From the NCBI GenBank assembly GCA_019218315.1, contig JAHUUI010000002.1, positions 310,001 through 374,000 on the forward strand: a stretch of DNA of 64,000 nucleotides, given 5' to 3'. Made by a program: the position numbers and the translations under genes. Each line of letters begins with the position of its first letter. Position 1 is the stretch's first letter. Origin of the DNA: Cardiobacteriaceae bacterium TAE3-ERU3 (GTDB lineage Bacteria; Pseudomonadota; Gammaproteobacteria; Cardiobacteriales; Cardiobacteriaceae). Positions 55,539 to 64,000 of the stretch are shown here, one piece after another. The notes under the pieces were generated by a model. The model did no database searches. It had not been told where the DNA came from and worked only from the letters and a program-made list of their open reading frames with translations.

Positions 55539-56408
55539 CTACGATCTAACGCGTGGCTTAACCACAACGAGAGCGATCCCTGTTACTGCCACCAGCATAG
55601 CAATCACCATACCGAGAGTTTGCGTTTCACCAAGCCACAGCCACGCCATCACACTGGCAATTAGCGGTGTCGCCATACCGATGATGTTGTGTAATGTGGC
55701 GTCGAGATGTGAAGAGGCAAAGCTATTGAGTAGATTGGGTAAAAACGTCCCCGGCACCACCAAGCCAAATAATGGCCACAGCATTGACCACGACCACGTG
55801 ATGTCATGCCCATCAAACCACACCAGTGGCGCAACTATGGCTGTACCGAGCAACAAAATTTCTGCATTGCTAACCATCGATGAGATTTTCACGCCGCGCT
55901 GCTGATAGCCGCGCAATAAAGAGGAATACACTGCACGCAACAATGCCACGAACAACCCTAACGCCGAGCCAATCCAAAACCCTTGCCCGATTGACTGTGG
56001 CAAGCCGGCTTTTTGCAAGAAAAACGCTGCCAAGCCAATAAACGCCAGCGCGAAGCCAAGTAACTCTTGGCGCAGAATTGCTTTGCCGTACAGGCGGCGA
56101 ATAATGAGAGTGAACAGTGGCGCGGTTGAGACCAACAGCGTAACCACGGCTACTGGCGCCAGGTAGAATGCATAAGTCGCGCAAATATAGTAAAACACCA
56201 TCAGCAACGCCAATCCAATACGAATGCCGCCGCGCAAAGGATGACGCGACGGACGCACAATCCACACCAACAGCAGCGCAAGCATGCCCGGAAACAAAAA
56301 GCGTGAAAACAAAATCCCGTTGACACCCAAGCCACCAAGCAATTTGATAAAAATGCCGGTACTTGCCCAAAATGTCGCACACAGTATGCTGGCTAAAATG
56401 TAGCGCAT
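55539..56408 (-). CDS. EamA-family (DMT) transporter
   Basis: 289 residues, ten predicted membrane helices in two EamA repeats; the first repeat has ASTGIFIKLLGG and the second ends with LGMVIAMLVAVTGIALVVV. Drug/metabolite transporters of this type export amino acids and metabolites. It lies between an exporter of the LysE/ArgO type and the dehydrogenase, in a minus-strand run. The substrate cannot be told from sequence. Confidence 0.88.
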   Translation of the reverse strand: MRYILASILCATFWASTGIFIKLLGGLGVNGILFSRFLFPGMLALLLVWIVRPSRHPLRGGIRIGLALLMVFYYICATYAFYLAPVAVVTLLVSTAPLFTLIIRRLYGKAILRQELLGFALAFIGLAAFFLQKAGLPQSIGQGFWIGSALGLFVALLRAVYSSLLRGYQQRGVKISSMVSNAEILLLGTAIVAPLVWFDGHDITWSWSMLWPLFGLVVPGTFLPNLLNSFASSHLDATLHNIIGMATPLIASVMAWLWLGETQTLGMVIAMLVAVTGIALVVVKPRVRS

Positions 56409-56441
56409 GGCTTAACCCTTAAAACAATACAATATTTGCAC

Positions 56442-57065
56442 TTAACCACTTGGTGTATGCGGCTGACTGAGCAGCAACTGCGCCGCGAGATAGAACATAA
56501 ATAGACCGATGGCAAATTCCAGCACCTGCCAAGTACGCGGTTTGCTCAGTGCCGGGCGCAGCAAACGCGCACCATAACCAAGGGTGAAGAAAAACACGAA
56601 CGATGCCGTGGTTGCGCCAATGGCAAACTGTGCACGATAAGGAGCAAAATCATTGGCAACCGTACCGAGCAGCAATACGGTATCGAGATAAACGTGCGGA
56701 TTGAGCCACGTCAGTGCTAACGCTGTTAGGATGACGCGCTTACGAGACGGCTGCTGGTTAACATCGAGATTCAACGCACTGCTGCCGCTAAATGCCGCTT
56801 TCCAGCGCAGCACCCCGTATGCGAATAAAAATGCTGCACCGAGCCACGTCATCACGCTGGCAACCGCTGGTGCATATTTAGCAATCGTCGCCATTCCGAA
56901 CACCCCGACCTGAATCAGAAGCGCATCAGACAGCGCACACAGCAGACAGACAATAAACACATGCTGCATCAGTAAGCCCTGGCGCAAGACCATCACATTC
57001 TGCGCACCAATCGCCAAAATCAGGGAAAAGCCAAATAGAAAACCATTAATCAGTGCGTGTATCAT
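56442..57065 (-). CDS. argO: LysE/ArgO-type amino acid exporter
   Basis: 207 residues from ATG 57065 with a GAGGG ribosome binding site. It has about six helices and the LysE/ArgO signature GFSLILAIGAQNVMVLRQGL at residues 9-28. The family exports arginine and lysine. Reading from further upstream would overlap the TetR gene and does not fit the family. It lies 20 bases after the TetR-type regulator, which likely controls it. ArgO is named by family resemblance only. Confidence 0.85.
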   Translation of the reverse strand: MIHALINGFLFGFSLILAIGAQNVMVLRQGLLMQHVFIVCLLCALSDALLIQVGVFGMATIAKYAPAVASVMTWLGAAFLFAYGVLRWKAAFSGSSALNLDVNQQPSRKRVILTALALTWLNPHVYLDTVLLLGTVANDFAPYRAQFAIGATTASFVFFFTLGYGARLLRPALSKPRTWQVLEFAIGLFMFYLAAQLLLSQPHTPSG

Positions 57066-57085
57066 GTTGCCCTCATGTAATAAGT

Positions 57086-57646
57086 TCAGCGCCCCAACTG
57101 CGCATCGAGAATCAGCTTTGCCGTCTCCTTGCTGCTTGCCATATAACGCTCGCAAAGCTCTGTATCAGCCTCGTATATCGTGTAAATATTGACCATACCT
57201 TCAAGCAACACGACTAACTGCTCACTAATCACCCGCGCATTGGCATCGGGCTGTAATTTGGCACAAATAAAATCCGTCACTGCACGCTTATGCACGATGG
57301 CAATACTTTTTGCCTCATCGTCCAATTCCGCCGCCGCGCGCACAAACAAGCAGCCGTTAAAGTCTTGCGCGATGAACCGCTGATGAAACCAGTCAAATAC
57401 TTTATACACCGCCTCACGACCGCACACCTCATCACCAATAAATGCCTGCAGCGACGTGCGTAATCTCTCGTCACGGTATTTCAGTACTTCATGAATCAGC
57501 TTTTCCTTACTGCCAAAATGGTGATACATCGTCGTTTTCGCGCAGCCTGACTCATCGCGAATTGTATCCACGCCAACATGTCCAAATCCGTCGCGGTAAA
57601 AAAGCCGCTCGGCGGTATCGAGAATTTTTTTGCCCGAATTTTTCAT
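57086..57646 (-). CDS. TetR/AcrR-family transcriptional regulator
   Basis: 186 residues. An N-terminal helix-turn-helix (about 8-55) contains FGHVGVDTIRDESGCAKTTMYHHFGSKEKL. The C-terminal ligand-binding domain is helical, with a CLFVRAAAELDD segment like the YcdC/QacR-type group. It precedes the ArgO-like and EamA exporter genes on the same strand and is a good candidate for their regulator. The effector is unknown. Confidence 0.88.
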   Translation of the reverse strand: MKNSGKKILDTAERLFYRDGFGHVGVDTIRDESGCAKTTMYHHFGSKEKLIHEVLKYRDERLRTSLQAFIGDEVCGREAVYKVFDWFHQRFIAQDFNGCLFVRAAAELDDEAKSIAIVHKRAVTDFICAKLQPDANARVISEQLVVLLEGMVNIYTIYEADTELCERYMASSKETAKLILDAQLGR

Positions 57647-57728
57647 AAGCTCGCCAAAAAATAACGAAACAGAACTGTATCATAATACTATTCTGTATGC
57701 TCTGGCTATCAAAAAATGTCGCAATCTC

Positions 57729-58334
57729 TCACAGCACCAATAGCAGCAGCCCCAATACAATCAGAATCGCACCAATTACGCGATTGACCACCACCTGCTT
57801 TGCCAGCAATTTATTGCGCAGCCGTGGTGCAGACAGCGCCACCGCAACAATCCCAAACCATAGCAAATGCGCCAGTGACATAAAGCCACCATAGCCAATC
57901 TGTATCCACATTGGTGTCGTGGGTTTGACAATTTGCGTGAACGTACTCAGCACAAACAGCGTTGTTTTCGGATTGAGCGCATTGGTCATAAAGCCGTTTT
58001 TGAACGCTGCTTTATCGCTCAGCGCTGCTACCCCACCGTGCATATCGACACTGATTTTGCGATGGCGCATGGTCTGGTAGCCGATATAAACCAGATACGC
58101 CGCACCCAGCATGCGCACCATGTGGAACAAAGCAGGAAAAGTGACCAACAACACACTCACGCCAAGCAGCGTATAAGCAACATGAATCCACACCGCAATG
58201 GCAATTCCAGCAGCCGTCCATAGCCCGGCACGCCTGCCGTACAAATAGCTATTGCGGGTCACCATCGCGAAATCGCCACCGGGGCTAATCACTGCGAGTA
58301 CCGTAATCGCCGCTACTGCCAATAATTCCTGCAT
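57729..58334 (-). CDS. RhtB/LysE-family exporter
   Basis: 201 residues from ATG 58334, preceded by AAGGAAC; about six helices. The N-terminal signature ISPGGDFAMVTRNSYLYGRRAG (residues 16-37) is typical of RhtB-type threonine/homoserine/leucine exporters. It is divergent from the LysR-type gene across 76 bases, the usual regulator-target layout, so that regulator probably controls it. Which amino acid it exports is not evident. Confidence 0.9.
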   Translation of the reverse strand: MQELLAVAAITVLAVISPGGDFAMVTRNSYLYGRRAGLWTAAGIAIAVWIHVAYTLLGVSVLLVTFPALFHMVRMLGAAYLVYIGYQTMRHRKISVDMHGGVAALSDKAAFKNGFMTNALNPKTTLFVLSTFTQIVKPTTPMWIQIGYGGFMSLAHLLWFGIVAVALSAPRLRNKLLAKQVVVNRVIGAILIVLGLLLLVL

Positions 58335-58410
58335 AATGTTCCTTAAACACTCTCCAGTTACCAATTATCGACCGTAATGTGCCACAATAAAAACGAATTT
58401 ATTTCCGTGA

Positions 58411-59262
58411 ATGCGTGCCATTTTGGAACAGGTTAAAAACATACCGCTCAAAGCACTCAAATTTTTCTACGCTGCGGGTTACTGTGGCAGCTTTACTGCC
58501 GCCGCTGATATGCTTTGCGTCACGCACAGCGCTGTCAGCAAACAAATCAAGCAGCTTGAAGCTGCGCTCGGCGTAGCGCTATTCGTCCAAGACGGCAGAA
58601 ACCGCCGCCTATCGTCCGACGGGCTTCTGCTTTACCAATCATGCCAACGCATGTTTGCCGAACTGACCACCACACTCGACACATTGACACACAAACACCG
58701 GCAAGACCTCACGGTATCCTGCGAAACGACCTTGGCAATGAAATGGCTCATCCCGCGTATCACCACATTTCCCAAAGATTACGGCTTTAATGTCGCCATA
58801 CTCACCGCAGGCGGCGCAGTGGATTTTCAACGCCAAAATATCGACGTCGCCATTCGTCGCAACGATTTCACATGGCCACCGACGCTGCACGCCGAATATA
58901 TTGCGCCCGAACGGGTCGGTGCAGTACATGCACCGCCGCCCTATCAACCTCACCGCCTGCACACCCATTCACGTATTGACGCTTGGCAGCAGTGGACAAA
59001 GCAGCATCCTGATGATGACTATCCAAGTGAAGACATCTTTTTTGAACACTTCTACCTGACCATCCAGGCGGCCATTGCCGGGCAGGGCATCGCCATCGCT
59101 TCGCAGTACATGGTTGCAGATGAAATCAGCAAAGGTATCCTCAAATGTCCACAAGGATTTTGTGCAGACGGCTCGGCGTACTACCTGCTCTCAGCCACAC
59201 CATTCGCACAAAACCAAAAAAAGCAGCTATTTCTCAACTGGCTCAGACAGCAAATGAATTAA
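58411..59262 (+). CDS. LysR-family transcriptional regulator
   Basis: 283 residues. N-terminal winged helix-turn-helix (about 8-70) with FTAAADMLCVTHSAVSKQIKQLE; closest in pattern to the GcvA/AmpR group. The C-terminal co-inducer domain is shorter than usual. It is divergent from the RhtB-type exporter, its likely target. An ATG at 58411 fits the start; no strong ribosome binding site is seen. Confidence 0.9.
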   Translation: MRAILEQVKNIPLKALKFFYAAGYCGSFTAAADMLCVTHSAVSKQIKQLEAALGVALFVQDGRNRRLSSDGLLLYQSCQRMFAELTTTLDTLTHKHRQDLTVSCETTLAMKWLIPRITTFPKDYGFNVAILTAGGAVDFQRQNIDVAIRRNDFTWPPTLHAEYIAPERVGAVHAPPPYQPHRLHTHSRIDAWQQWTKQHPDDDYPSEDIFFEHFYLTIQAAIAGQGIAIASQYMVADEISKGILKCPQGFCADGSAYYLLSATPFAQNQKKQLFLNWLRQQMN

Positions 59263-59415
59263 AGCACATTGGCACAGCATAGATAGACAATTTCATCACG
59301 AATATGCGGCAATAATTTTGCAGACCAGATGGTCTTTCGATACCACCAATTCTTCGCTTCATTGAGAAAGCCGTCCTTCAACGTACACAGAATAAATATT
59401 GAGCAGCACAGCCAT

Positions 59416-59441
59416 AAAAAAGCCTGATCAATTGATCAGGC
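59416..59441 (-). terminator. Rho-independent terminator after ssb
   Basis: A 20-base perfect palindrome starting GCCTGATCA (59422-59441) is followed on the minus strand by a run of T (the A-run at 59416-59421). It lies about 40 bases past the ssb stop. Confidence 0.85.
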
Positions 59442-59480
59442 CTTAAGAGTTAAACTTTACAATATTGTCTTAGGTAAACG

Positions 59481-60044
59481 TCAGAATGGAATACTGTCGT
59501 CATCAAACCCTGAGTCAATGTTATCTTCCGGACCGTAACTCTGCTGCTTCTGCTTCGGTGGTACAGGGCTATCGTAGCTTTTGCTTGGCGCAGGCGCTCT
59601 GCCGCCACCTGAACGGTTATTTCTTGGCTGACCTTGACCATAACCAGAAGACTGCCCATCATCGTAGCCGCCACCGTAGTTATTATCATAACCGCCGCCA
59701 TCACCACCGCGAGAATCTAGCATCTGCATATCGTTAGCAATAATTTCTGTACTGTATTTTTCGATACCCTGATTGTCGGTCCACTTACGGGTCTGAAGGC
59801 GCCCTTCGATATAGAGCTTGCTGCCCTTGCGGCAATACTGACCAATAATCTCGGCCAATTTTCCAAATGCCACAACACGGTGCCATTCAGTTTTTTCGCG
59901 CTTTTCACCAGACTGTCTGTCATTCCAACCTTCTGAAGTCGCCAAAGATAGATTAGCGACTTGATCTCCGCTTGGCAGTGAGCGCATATCCGGATCGGCA
60001 CCCAAGTTGCCAATGAGGATCACTTTGTTAATACCACGCGCCAT
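59481..60044 (-). CDS. ssb: Single-stranded DNA-binding protein
   Basis: Binds and protects single-stranded DNA in replication and repair. It has 187 residues: an OB-fold (about 1-112) starting [18 protein letters not shown], a Gly/Asn/Gln-rich linker (about 117-175) with [15 protein letters not shown], and the acidic tip DDDSIPF that docks partner proteins (a variant of the usual DDIPF). An AGGAG ribosome binding site precedes the ATG. It follows the MFS gene by 24 bases, as in several gammaproteobacteria. Confidence 0.97.
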   Translation of the reverse strand: MARGINKVILIGNLGADPDMRSLPSGDQVANLSLATSEGWNDRQSGEKREKTEWHRVVAFGKLAEIIGQYCRKGSKLYIEGRLQTRKWTDNQGIEKYSTEIIANDMQMLDSRGGDGGGYDNNYGGGYDDGQSSGYGQGQPRNNRSGGGRAPAPSKSYDSPVPPKQKQQSYGPEDNIDSGFDDDSIPF

Positions 60045-60068
60045 AATTTTCTCCTGAAATTGTCTGAG

Positions 60069-61208
60069 CTATTGGCGCGCCAGTGTATCTTTTTTTCCGA
60101 TTAACAGCAAAATCATCCCGGCAACACCGGATGCCACCAGTAATGCGATCAATACCGCGCTGCCAGAATCCATTTTTGCCCACAAAGCGCCAGCCGCAAC
60201 TGCACCAACAAAGCTACCGGCAAATTGTGCCGTAGAATAAATACCCATCGCCTGCCCCCGTGATTCCGGGTCTGCAATATTGGCTACCCAGTGTGGCAAG
60301 CCTGTTTCCAAGCGATAAAAAGCGATGAAATATACCGTAATAGCAACGCCAGCACCCCATATTGGCAAATCGCACGCAAGCAAGCCCAAGCCGACAGAGA
60401 GCAAAATAAAGCTCACGGCGAAATTCAGAGGATGCGGCGAGACGCGATAACGAATAAATGCCAACGCAATCAAGTTTGCCGGTAGATATAGCCACCAGTG
60501 CGCTTCTTTTGCCAAGCCGGCGTTGACCAGCATTACGGGCAAAACCAGGAATGTTGCAGATAAAATGCCATGCAGAATAAATACGGCAAAGCTCGCTTGC
60601 CATAATGCCGCACGATTGATTTCACCTTCTACCGCGCCAACGCGATTCTCAGCATTGGTCGCAGGAAGCAACACAATGGATCCCAAGCCTATACCAGCCA
60701 TGGCCGCAATCAGCCAGAATAATCCACTAACCCCAATCCACTTGGCAATCACCGGCCCAATGATTAATGAAAGCACAAATGCCATACCAATACTGCCGCC
60801 GATAATTGCCATGACGGTACCGCGCTTTTCAATCGGCACAACGTCAGTCGCATAAGCAAGCGTAACGGCCGAGATAGCGCCCATGCCCTGTATGGCACGA
60901 CCAGCAATCATCCAGCCTATCGAATCCGATACTGCCGCAATAGCACTACCAATAACAAACAATAGCAAACCTATTGCCATCAATGGCCGACGGCCAAAAC
61001 GGTCTGATAATTTACCGTAAGGAATTTGCAGAATGCCTTGGCTGAGGCCGTAAATACCCAAAGCCAAGCCAACCAACTCTGGGGTCGCATCTTTCAGTTG
61101 CAGAGCATACAGGCTAAAAACTGGAAAGATCATAAACATGCCAAGCATCCGCAACACATAAATGCTTGCTAACAATCCAGCTGCCCTACGCCATAATATT
61201 TGCGCCAT
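60069..61208 (-). CDS. MFS transporter (YajR-like)
   Basis: 379 residues with about twelve membrane helices. The MFS loop motif is GKLSDRFGRRPL near residues 66-77. The length (without a long C-terminal domain) and the position before ssb match MFS genes of the uvrA-ssb neighbourhood. Substrate unknown. It is likely co-transcribed with ssb, 24 bases downstream. Confidence 0.88.
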   Translation of the reverse strand: MAQILWRRAAGLLASIYVLRMLGMFMIFPVFSLYALQLKDATPELVGLALGIYGLSQGILQIPYGKLSDRFGRRPLMAIGLLLFVIGSAIAAVSDSIGWMIAGRAIQGMGAISAVTLAYATDVVPIEKRGTVMAIIGGSIGMAFVLSLIIGPVIAKWIGVSGLFWLIAAMAGIGLGSIVLLPATNAENRVGAVEGEINRAALWQASFAVFILHGILSATFLVLPVMLVNAGLAKEAHWWLYLPANLIALAFIRYRVSPHPLNFAVSFILLSVGLGLLACDLPIWGAGVAITVYFIAFYRLETGLPHWVANIADPESRGQAMGIYSTAQFAGSFVGAVAAGALWAKMDSGSAVLIALLVASGVAGMILLLIGKKDTLARQ

Positions 61209-61274
61209 ACACCCTCCGGTGTCTTACGGTCGCGGCAATACAGTCAGTTCTGTTGCGGCGACCCAAGCTAAAAT

Positions 61275-61300
61275 AATAAATAAAGCCGCCAACGGCGGCT
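61275..61300 (-). terminator. Rho-independent terminator after the flavodoxin gene
   Basis: AGCCGCC (61284-61290) and GGCGGCT (61294-61300) pair perfectly with a 3-base loop; the minus strand continues with TTTATTTATTATTTT. It is 12 bases past the flavodoxin stop. Confidence 0.85.
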
Positions 61301-61311
61301 AAGAACAGATA

Positions 61312-61839
61312 CTAAGCGCTTAACTGCGGCAAGACTTCTTTCAGCCAAGCCTCAAGGCGAGCTGTGGTTTTCTCAGGCTCACTGTCTTCATCAATACCAA
61401 GACCAATAAATGTGCCATTTTTTTGTAGTGCTTTTGATGATTCGAACTTGTAATCATCAGCCGGCCATTCACCAATAAACGTCGCGCCTTGAGCCGCGAG
61501 TTGTTCGGCAAGCATACCCATAGCATCAAGGAAGTACTCAGGATAACCAATCTGGTCGCCAAGACCAAACATGGCAATCACACATCCGTGCAAGTCCGCA
61601 CTGGCAATTTGATCCACAACCATTTCCCAGTCATCTTGGTATTCCCCATAGTTCCAAGTCGGCATACCCAGCATCAGCTTTTTATAGAGGAACATATCGT
61701 TAGGGTCATCTAGGTCAATGATATTGATTGGTGTGAGCGTGATGCCGTGTTGCTCCTTTGCTATCTTTTCAATTTGAAAAGCGACATCTTCAGTCATCCC
61801 TGTTGTGCTGCCGTAGAACAGCCCGATTTCTTCACTCAT
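61312..61839 (-). CDS. fldA: Flavodoxin
   Basis: Small FMN-binding electron carrier, 175 residues (long-chain type). The phosphate-binding loop LFYGSTTGMTEDVA is at residues 7-20, and the isoalloxazine-contact segments are MPTWNYGEYQDDW and GLGDQIGYPEYFLDAMG. It probably serves pathways such as methionine synthase reactivation or iron-sulfur enzymes. An AGGAG ribosome binding site precedes the ATG. It is a single-gene unit with its own terminator. Confidence 0.95.
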   Translation of the reverse strand: MSEEIGLFYGSTTGMTEDVAFQIEKIAKEQHGITLTPINIIDLDDPNDMFLYKKLMLGMPTWNYGEYQDDWEMVVDQIASADLHGCVIAMFGLGDQIGYPEYFLDAMGMLAEQLAAQGATFIGEWPADDYKFESSKALQKNGTFIGLGIDEDSEPEKTTARLEAWLKEVLPQLSA

Positions 61840-61934
61840 ACCAAACTCCTAAATTCACAATTTATTCATTGATGATGTTATTCAAACAATCACCAAAAGT
61901 TAAGACGTATTTTTTATTATATAAAAAAGATAAT

Positions 61935-62804
61935 TTATTCGCCATCAATCCGTTTTGCACAGTGTAACGTATTGCGTAGCAAGCAAGCGATTGTCATCGG
62001 CCCAATACCACCAGGAACAGGTGTAATAGCCCCAGCCACATCCTTCACAGATGCAAAATCCACATCGCCAACCAACTTGCGCTTATTGCCATCACTTCCG
62101 ATGCGATTAATCCCGACATCAAGCACCACTGCACCAGGCTTGATCCATTCAGCCTTAACCATTTCCGGCTTGCCAACCGCAGCAACAACGATATCGGCCT
62201 CACGGCATAAAGCCGGCAGATTATCACTACGTGAATGAGCTATTGTCACAGTTGCATTGGCTTTGAGTAATAATGCCGCCATTGGCTTACCAACGATATT
62301 CGAGCGCCCGATAACGATGGCTTTTTTGCCAGACAAATCTCCAATGCGATCTTCCAGTAGCAGCGAACAACCAAGTGGTGTACACGGTACAGAAGCATCT
62401 TGACCACTCCACAGCCTACCAATATTGACCGGATGAAATCCATCGACGTCTTTCTCTGGATTAATAGCATTCAATACGGCATCGCTATCAAGGTGATTTG
62501 GTAATGGCAACTGAACAAGAATGCCATGAATGGCTGGATCAGCGTTGAGCGATTTGATTTTGGCCATTAAAGTCGTCTGATCCGTTGATGCTGGCAAGCG
62601 GTGTTCTTCACTGTGAAACCCGGCCGCTTTGGCCTGCTTGCCTTTACTTGCGACATAGACTTCACTCGCAGGATCATCACCGACCAGTACTACAGCCAAC
62701 CCTGGCTTTTTACCAGTTTTAGCATGCCAGTCGGCCGTGTCCTGAGTTACCTGATTACGAATTTTTTCAGCAAATGCCTTACCATCAATGATTTCAGCGC
62801 TCAT
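61935..62804 (-). CDS. folD: Methylenetetrahydrofolate dehydrogenase/cyclohydrolase
   Basis: Bifunctional folate one-carbon enzyme interconverting methylene-, methenyl- and formyl-tetrahydrofolate. From ATG 62804 (ribosome binding site GGAGAAGG) it has 289 residues (E. coli 288). Motifs: the catalytic lysine region [25 protein letters not shown], and the Rossmann segment [30 protein letters not shown] near the end. A single-gene unit. Confidence 0.97.
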   Translation of the reverse strand: MSAEIIDGKAFAEKIRNQVTQDTADWHAKTGKKPGLAVVLVGDDPASEVYVASKGKQAKAAGFHSEEHRLPASTDQTTLMAKIKSLNADPAIHGILVQLPLPNHLDSDAVLNAINPEKDVDGFHPVNIGRLWSGQDASVPCTPLGCSLLLEDRIGDLSGKKAIVIGRSNIVGKPMAALLLKANATVTIAHSRSDNLPALCREADIVVAAVGKPEMVKAEWIKPGAVVLDVGINRIGSDGNKRKLVGDVDFASVKDVAGAITPVPGGIGPMTIACLLRNTLHCAKRIDGE

Positions 62805-63023
62805 CCACCTTCTCCAGTGCAAAACGAATTCCCGATGCCATAGCTTAGAAGCTTATCACCATATCTAGGCATCACATCAAGCCATAACGATAAGATTGTA
62901 TCGTAACAGCCGTTATTTTTGTTCTGTATATTGAGTCAAAAGTCACGTGATACGAACTGCTTTTTCATAGTGAAAGCCTTGGTTGTTCAGACACGCTTAT
63001 GCCTTAATCACCACACTTGCCGA

Positions 63024-64000
63024 TTAAGGCAGGTGCGCAACTTCCAGCAAGCCAGCCGTCTCATCACAACCAAACATCAAGTTCATTGACTGTACGGCTT
63101 GCCCAGCTGCGCCTTTGATCAAGTTATCCTCAACCACAGATATAATTGCAGTACGCTGATCGACCGAACGGTGCACGCCAATCTGTACGCAATTCGTGCC
63201 GCGCACATGGCGCGTTTGCGGATGGGCACCTGAGTCAAGCACACGCACAAATGGCTCATCTGCATAAGCGGCTTTGAAGCATTCGTAAATATCAGCCTCA
63301 ACATCAGCCAAAGGTGCATAAAGCGTCGCTTCAATACCGCGAATCATCGGCAATAAATGCGGTACGAATGTGCAATACACCTCCTGACCAGCAATATCCG
63401 ACAAACCTTGCTCTATTTCTGGCTGATGGCGGTGACCAGACGCCGCATAGGCTTTAAAATTACCTTCCATTTCGGCAAAAAGGTTATCTACTTTTGCGCC
63501 ACGCCCTGCGCCTGAAATACCGGACTTAACATCAGCAATCAATTGATCACCGCGAACCAAGCCAGCTTCAAGCAGTGGTTTAAAGCCAAGCTGCACAGCA
63601 GTTGGATAACAGCCCGGGTTGGCAATCAATCTCGCAGATTTAATCTCCTCACGATACAACTCCGGCAAGCCATAAACAGCTTCTTTGAGCAAATCTTGTG
63701 CTGTGTGCTCAATGCCATACCATTGCGTAAAAACAGCAGCGTCTTTTAAGCGGAAATCACCAGAAAAATCAATCACACGGACACCAGCATCAATCAATGC
63801 TGGTGCTTCTCGCATACACACACCATGCGGTGTCGCAAAAAATACGACGTCACAAGCAGTTAAATCCGTCTGTTCTGGTGCACTAAATTCTAGTGCACAC
63901 ACATCGTATAAATGCTCAAAAACCGATGAGACTGGTTGCCCAGCATACTGCCGCGAAGTGACGCCAATAATTTCTGCTTGTGGATGGGCGCTGATTAAGC
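63024..64000 (-). CDS. argC: N-acetyl-gamma-glutamyl-phosphate reductase (N-terminus outside window)
   Basis: NADPH-dependent third step of arginine synthesis. The reading frame stays open to the window edge, where it reads LISAHPQAEIIGVTSRQYAG, the region just after the nucleotide-binding start of ArgC; the first ~20 residues are missing. The catalytic cysteine is in LIANPGCYPTAVQLG, and GISGAGRGAK and HRHQPEIEQ are further family motifs. The GTG at 63902 is internal, not a start. The gene ends at 63024, about 220 bases from folD. Confidence 0.95.
   Translation of the reverse strand, partial: LISAHPQAEIIGVTSRQYAGQPVSSVFEHLYDVCALEFSAPEQTDLTACDVVFFATPHGVCMREAPALIDAGVRVIDFSGDFRLKDAAVFTQWYGIEHTAQDLLKEAVYGLPELYREEIKSARLIANPGCYPTAVQLGFKPLLEAGLVRGDQLIADVKSGISGAGRGAKVDNLFAEMEGNFKAYAASGHRHQPEIEQGLSDIAGQEVYCTFVPHLLPMIRGIEATLYAPLADVEADIYECFKAAYADEPFVRVLDSGAHPQTRHVRGTNCVQIGVHRSVDQRTAIISVVEDNLIKGAAGQAVQSMNLMFGCDETAGLLEVAHLP

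Overview
The window is a stretch of chromosome from a gammaproteobacterium. The gene set and order fit this class: carB-greA, dapA-bamC, mutL-miaA, lepA-lepB-rnc-era, rng-maf, plsY and folB divergent, lpxK, aspS, ppk1, gmk, rsmI and ssb. The outer-membrane assembly lipoprotein BamC and the lipid A kinase LpxK show a Gram-negative envelope. Base composition is moderate in the core genes. I cannot fix the genus; a member of the Cardiobacteriales is only a guess. No rRNA, tRNA or CRISPR array was seen.

Layout. 1-9.4 kb: housekeeping genes on the + strand (carB, greA, dapA, bamC, mutL, miaA, then a small GlsB-type membrane protein). 9.5-11.3 kb: a YeeZ-like dehydrogenase and an azlCD branched-chain amino acid exporter. 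11.5-16.4 kb: a four-gene efflux operon (TolC-like lipoprotein, HlyD-like adaptor, two ABC-2 permeases) with no ATPase gene beside it. 16.4-21.7 kb: a YrhK-repeat membrane protein, then lepA-lepB-rnc-era. 22-25 kb, minus strand: a zinc-ribbon protein of unknown role, rng and maf. 25.3-28.8 kb: argA with a coupled small membrane protein, a glutathione transferase and a YpfJ-type metallopeptidase. 28.8-32.1 kb, minus strand: plsY-lpxK-glycerophosphodiesterase-MoxR operon. 32.3-37.8 kb: folB, a small membrane protein, aspS, dnaQ and ppk1. 37.9-41.4 kb: a phosphate transporter, gmk, rsmI and yraN.

Accessory island, about 42.3-53.7 kb. This block is visibly AT-richer than its surroundings and looks like a defence island. 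Two direct copies of a ~240-bp repeat with 10-bp terminal inverted repeats (42313-42552 and 47047-47285) bracket the following genes: a C5 cytosine methyltransferase, a 705-residue protein joining a MutL/MORC-like GHKL ATPase to a PD-(D/E)XK-like nuclease motif, and a TacAT-type acetyltransferase toxin-antitoxin pair. To the right lie a class II Fic AMP-transferase behind a 12-bp inverted-repeat operator, a decayed acetyltransferase fragment, and a 1578-residue STAND-type NTPase with an N-terminal nuclease-like domain that resembles Avs antiviral proteins. The methyltransferase plus GHKL/nuclease pair and the large NTPase are the best candidates for little-described systems.

53.8-59.3 kb is a cluster of small-molecule genes: a MOSC protein, a 2-hydroxyacid dehydrogenase, EamA, ArgO-like and RhtB-like exporters, and TetR and LysR regulators. 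59.4-64 kb returns to core functions: ssb, an MFS transporter, flavodoxin, folD and the C-terminal part of argC, which runs off the right edge.
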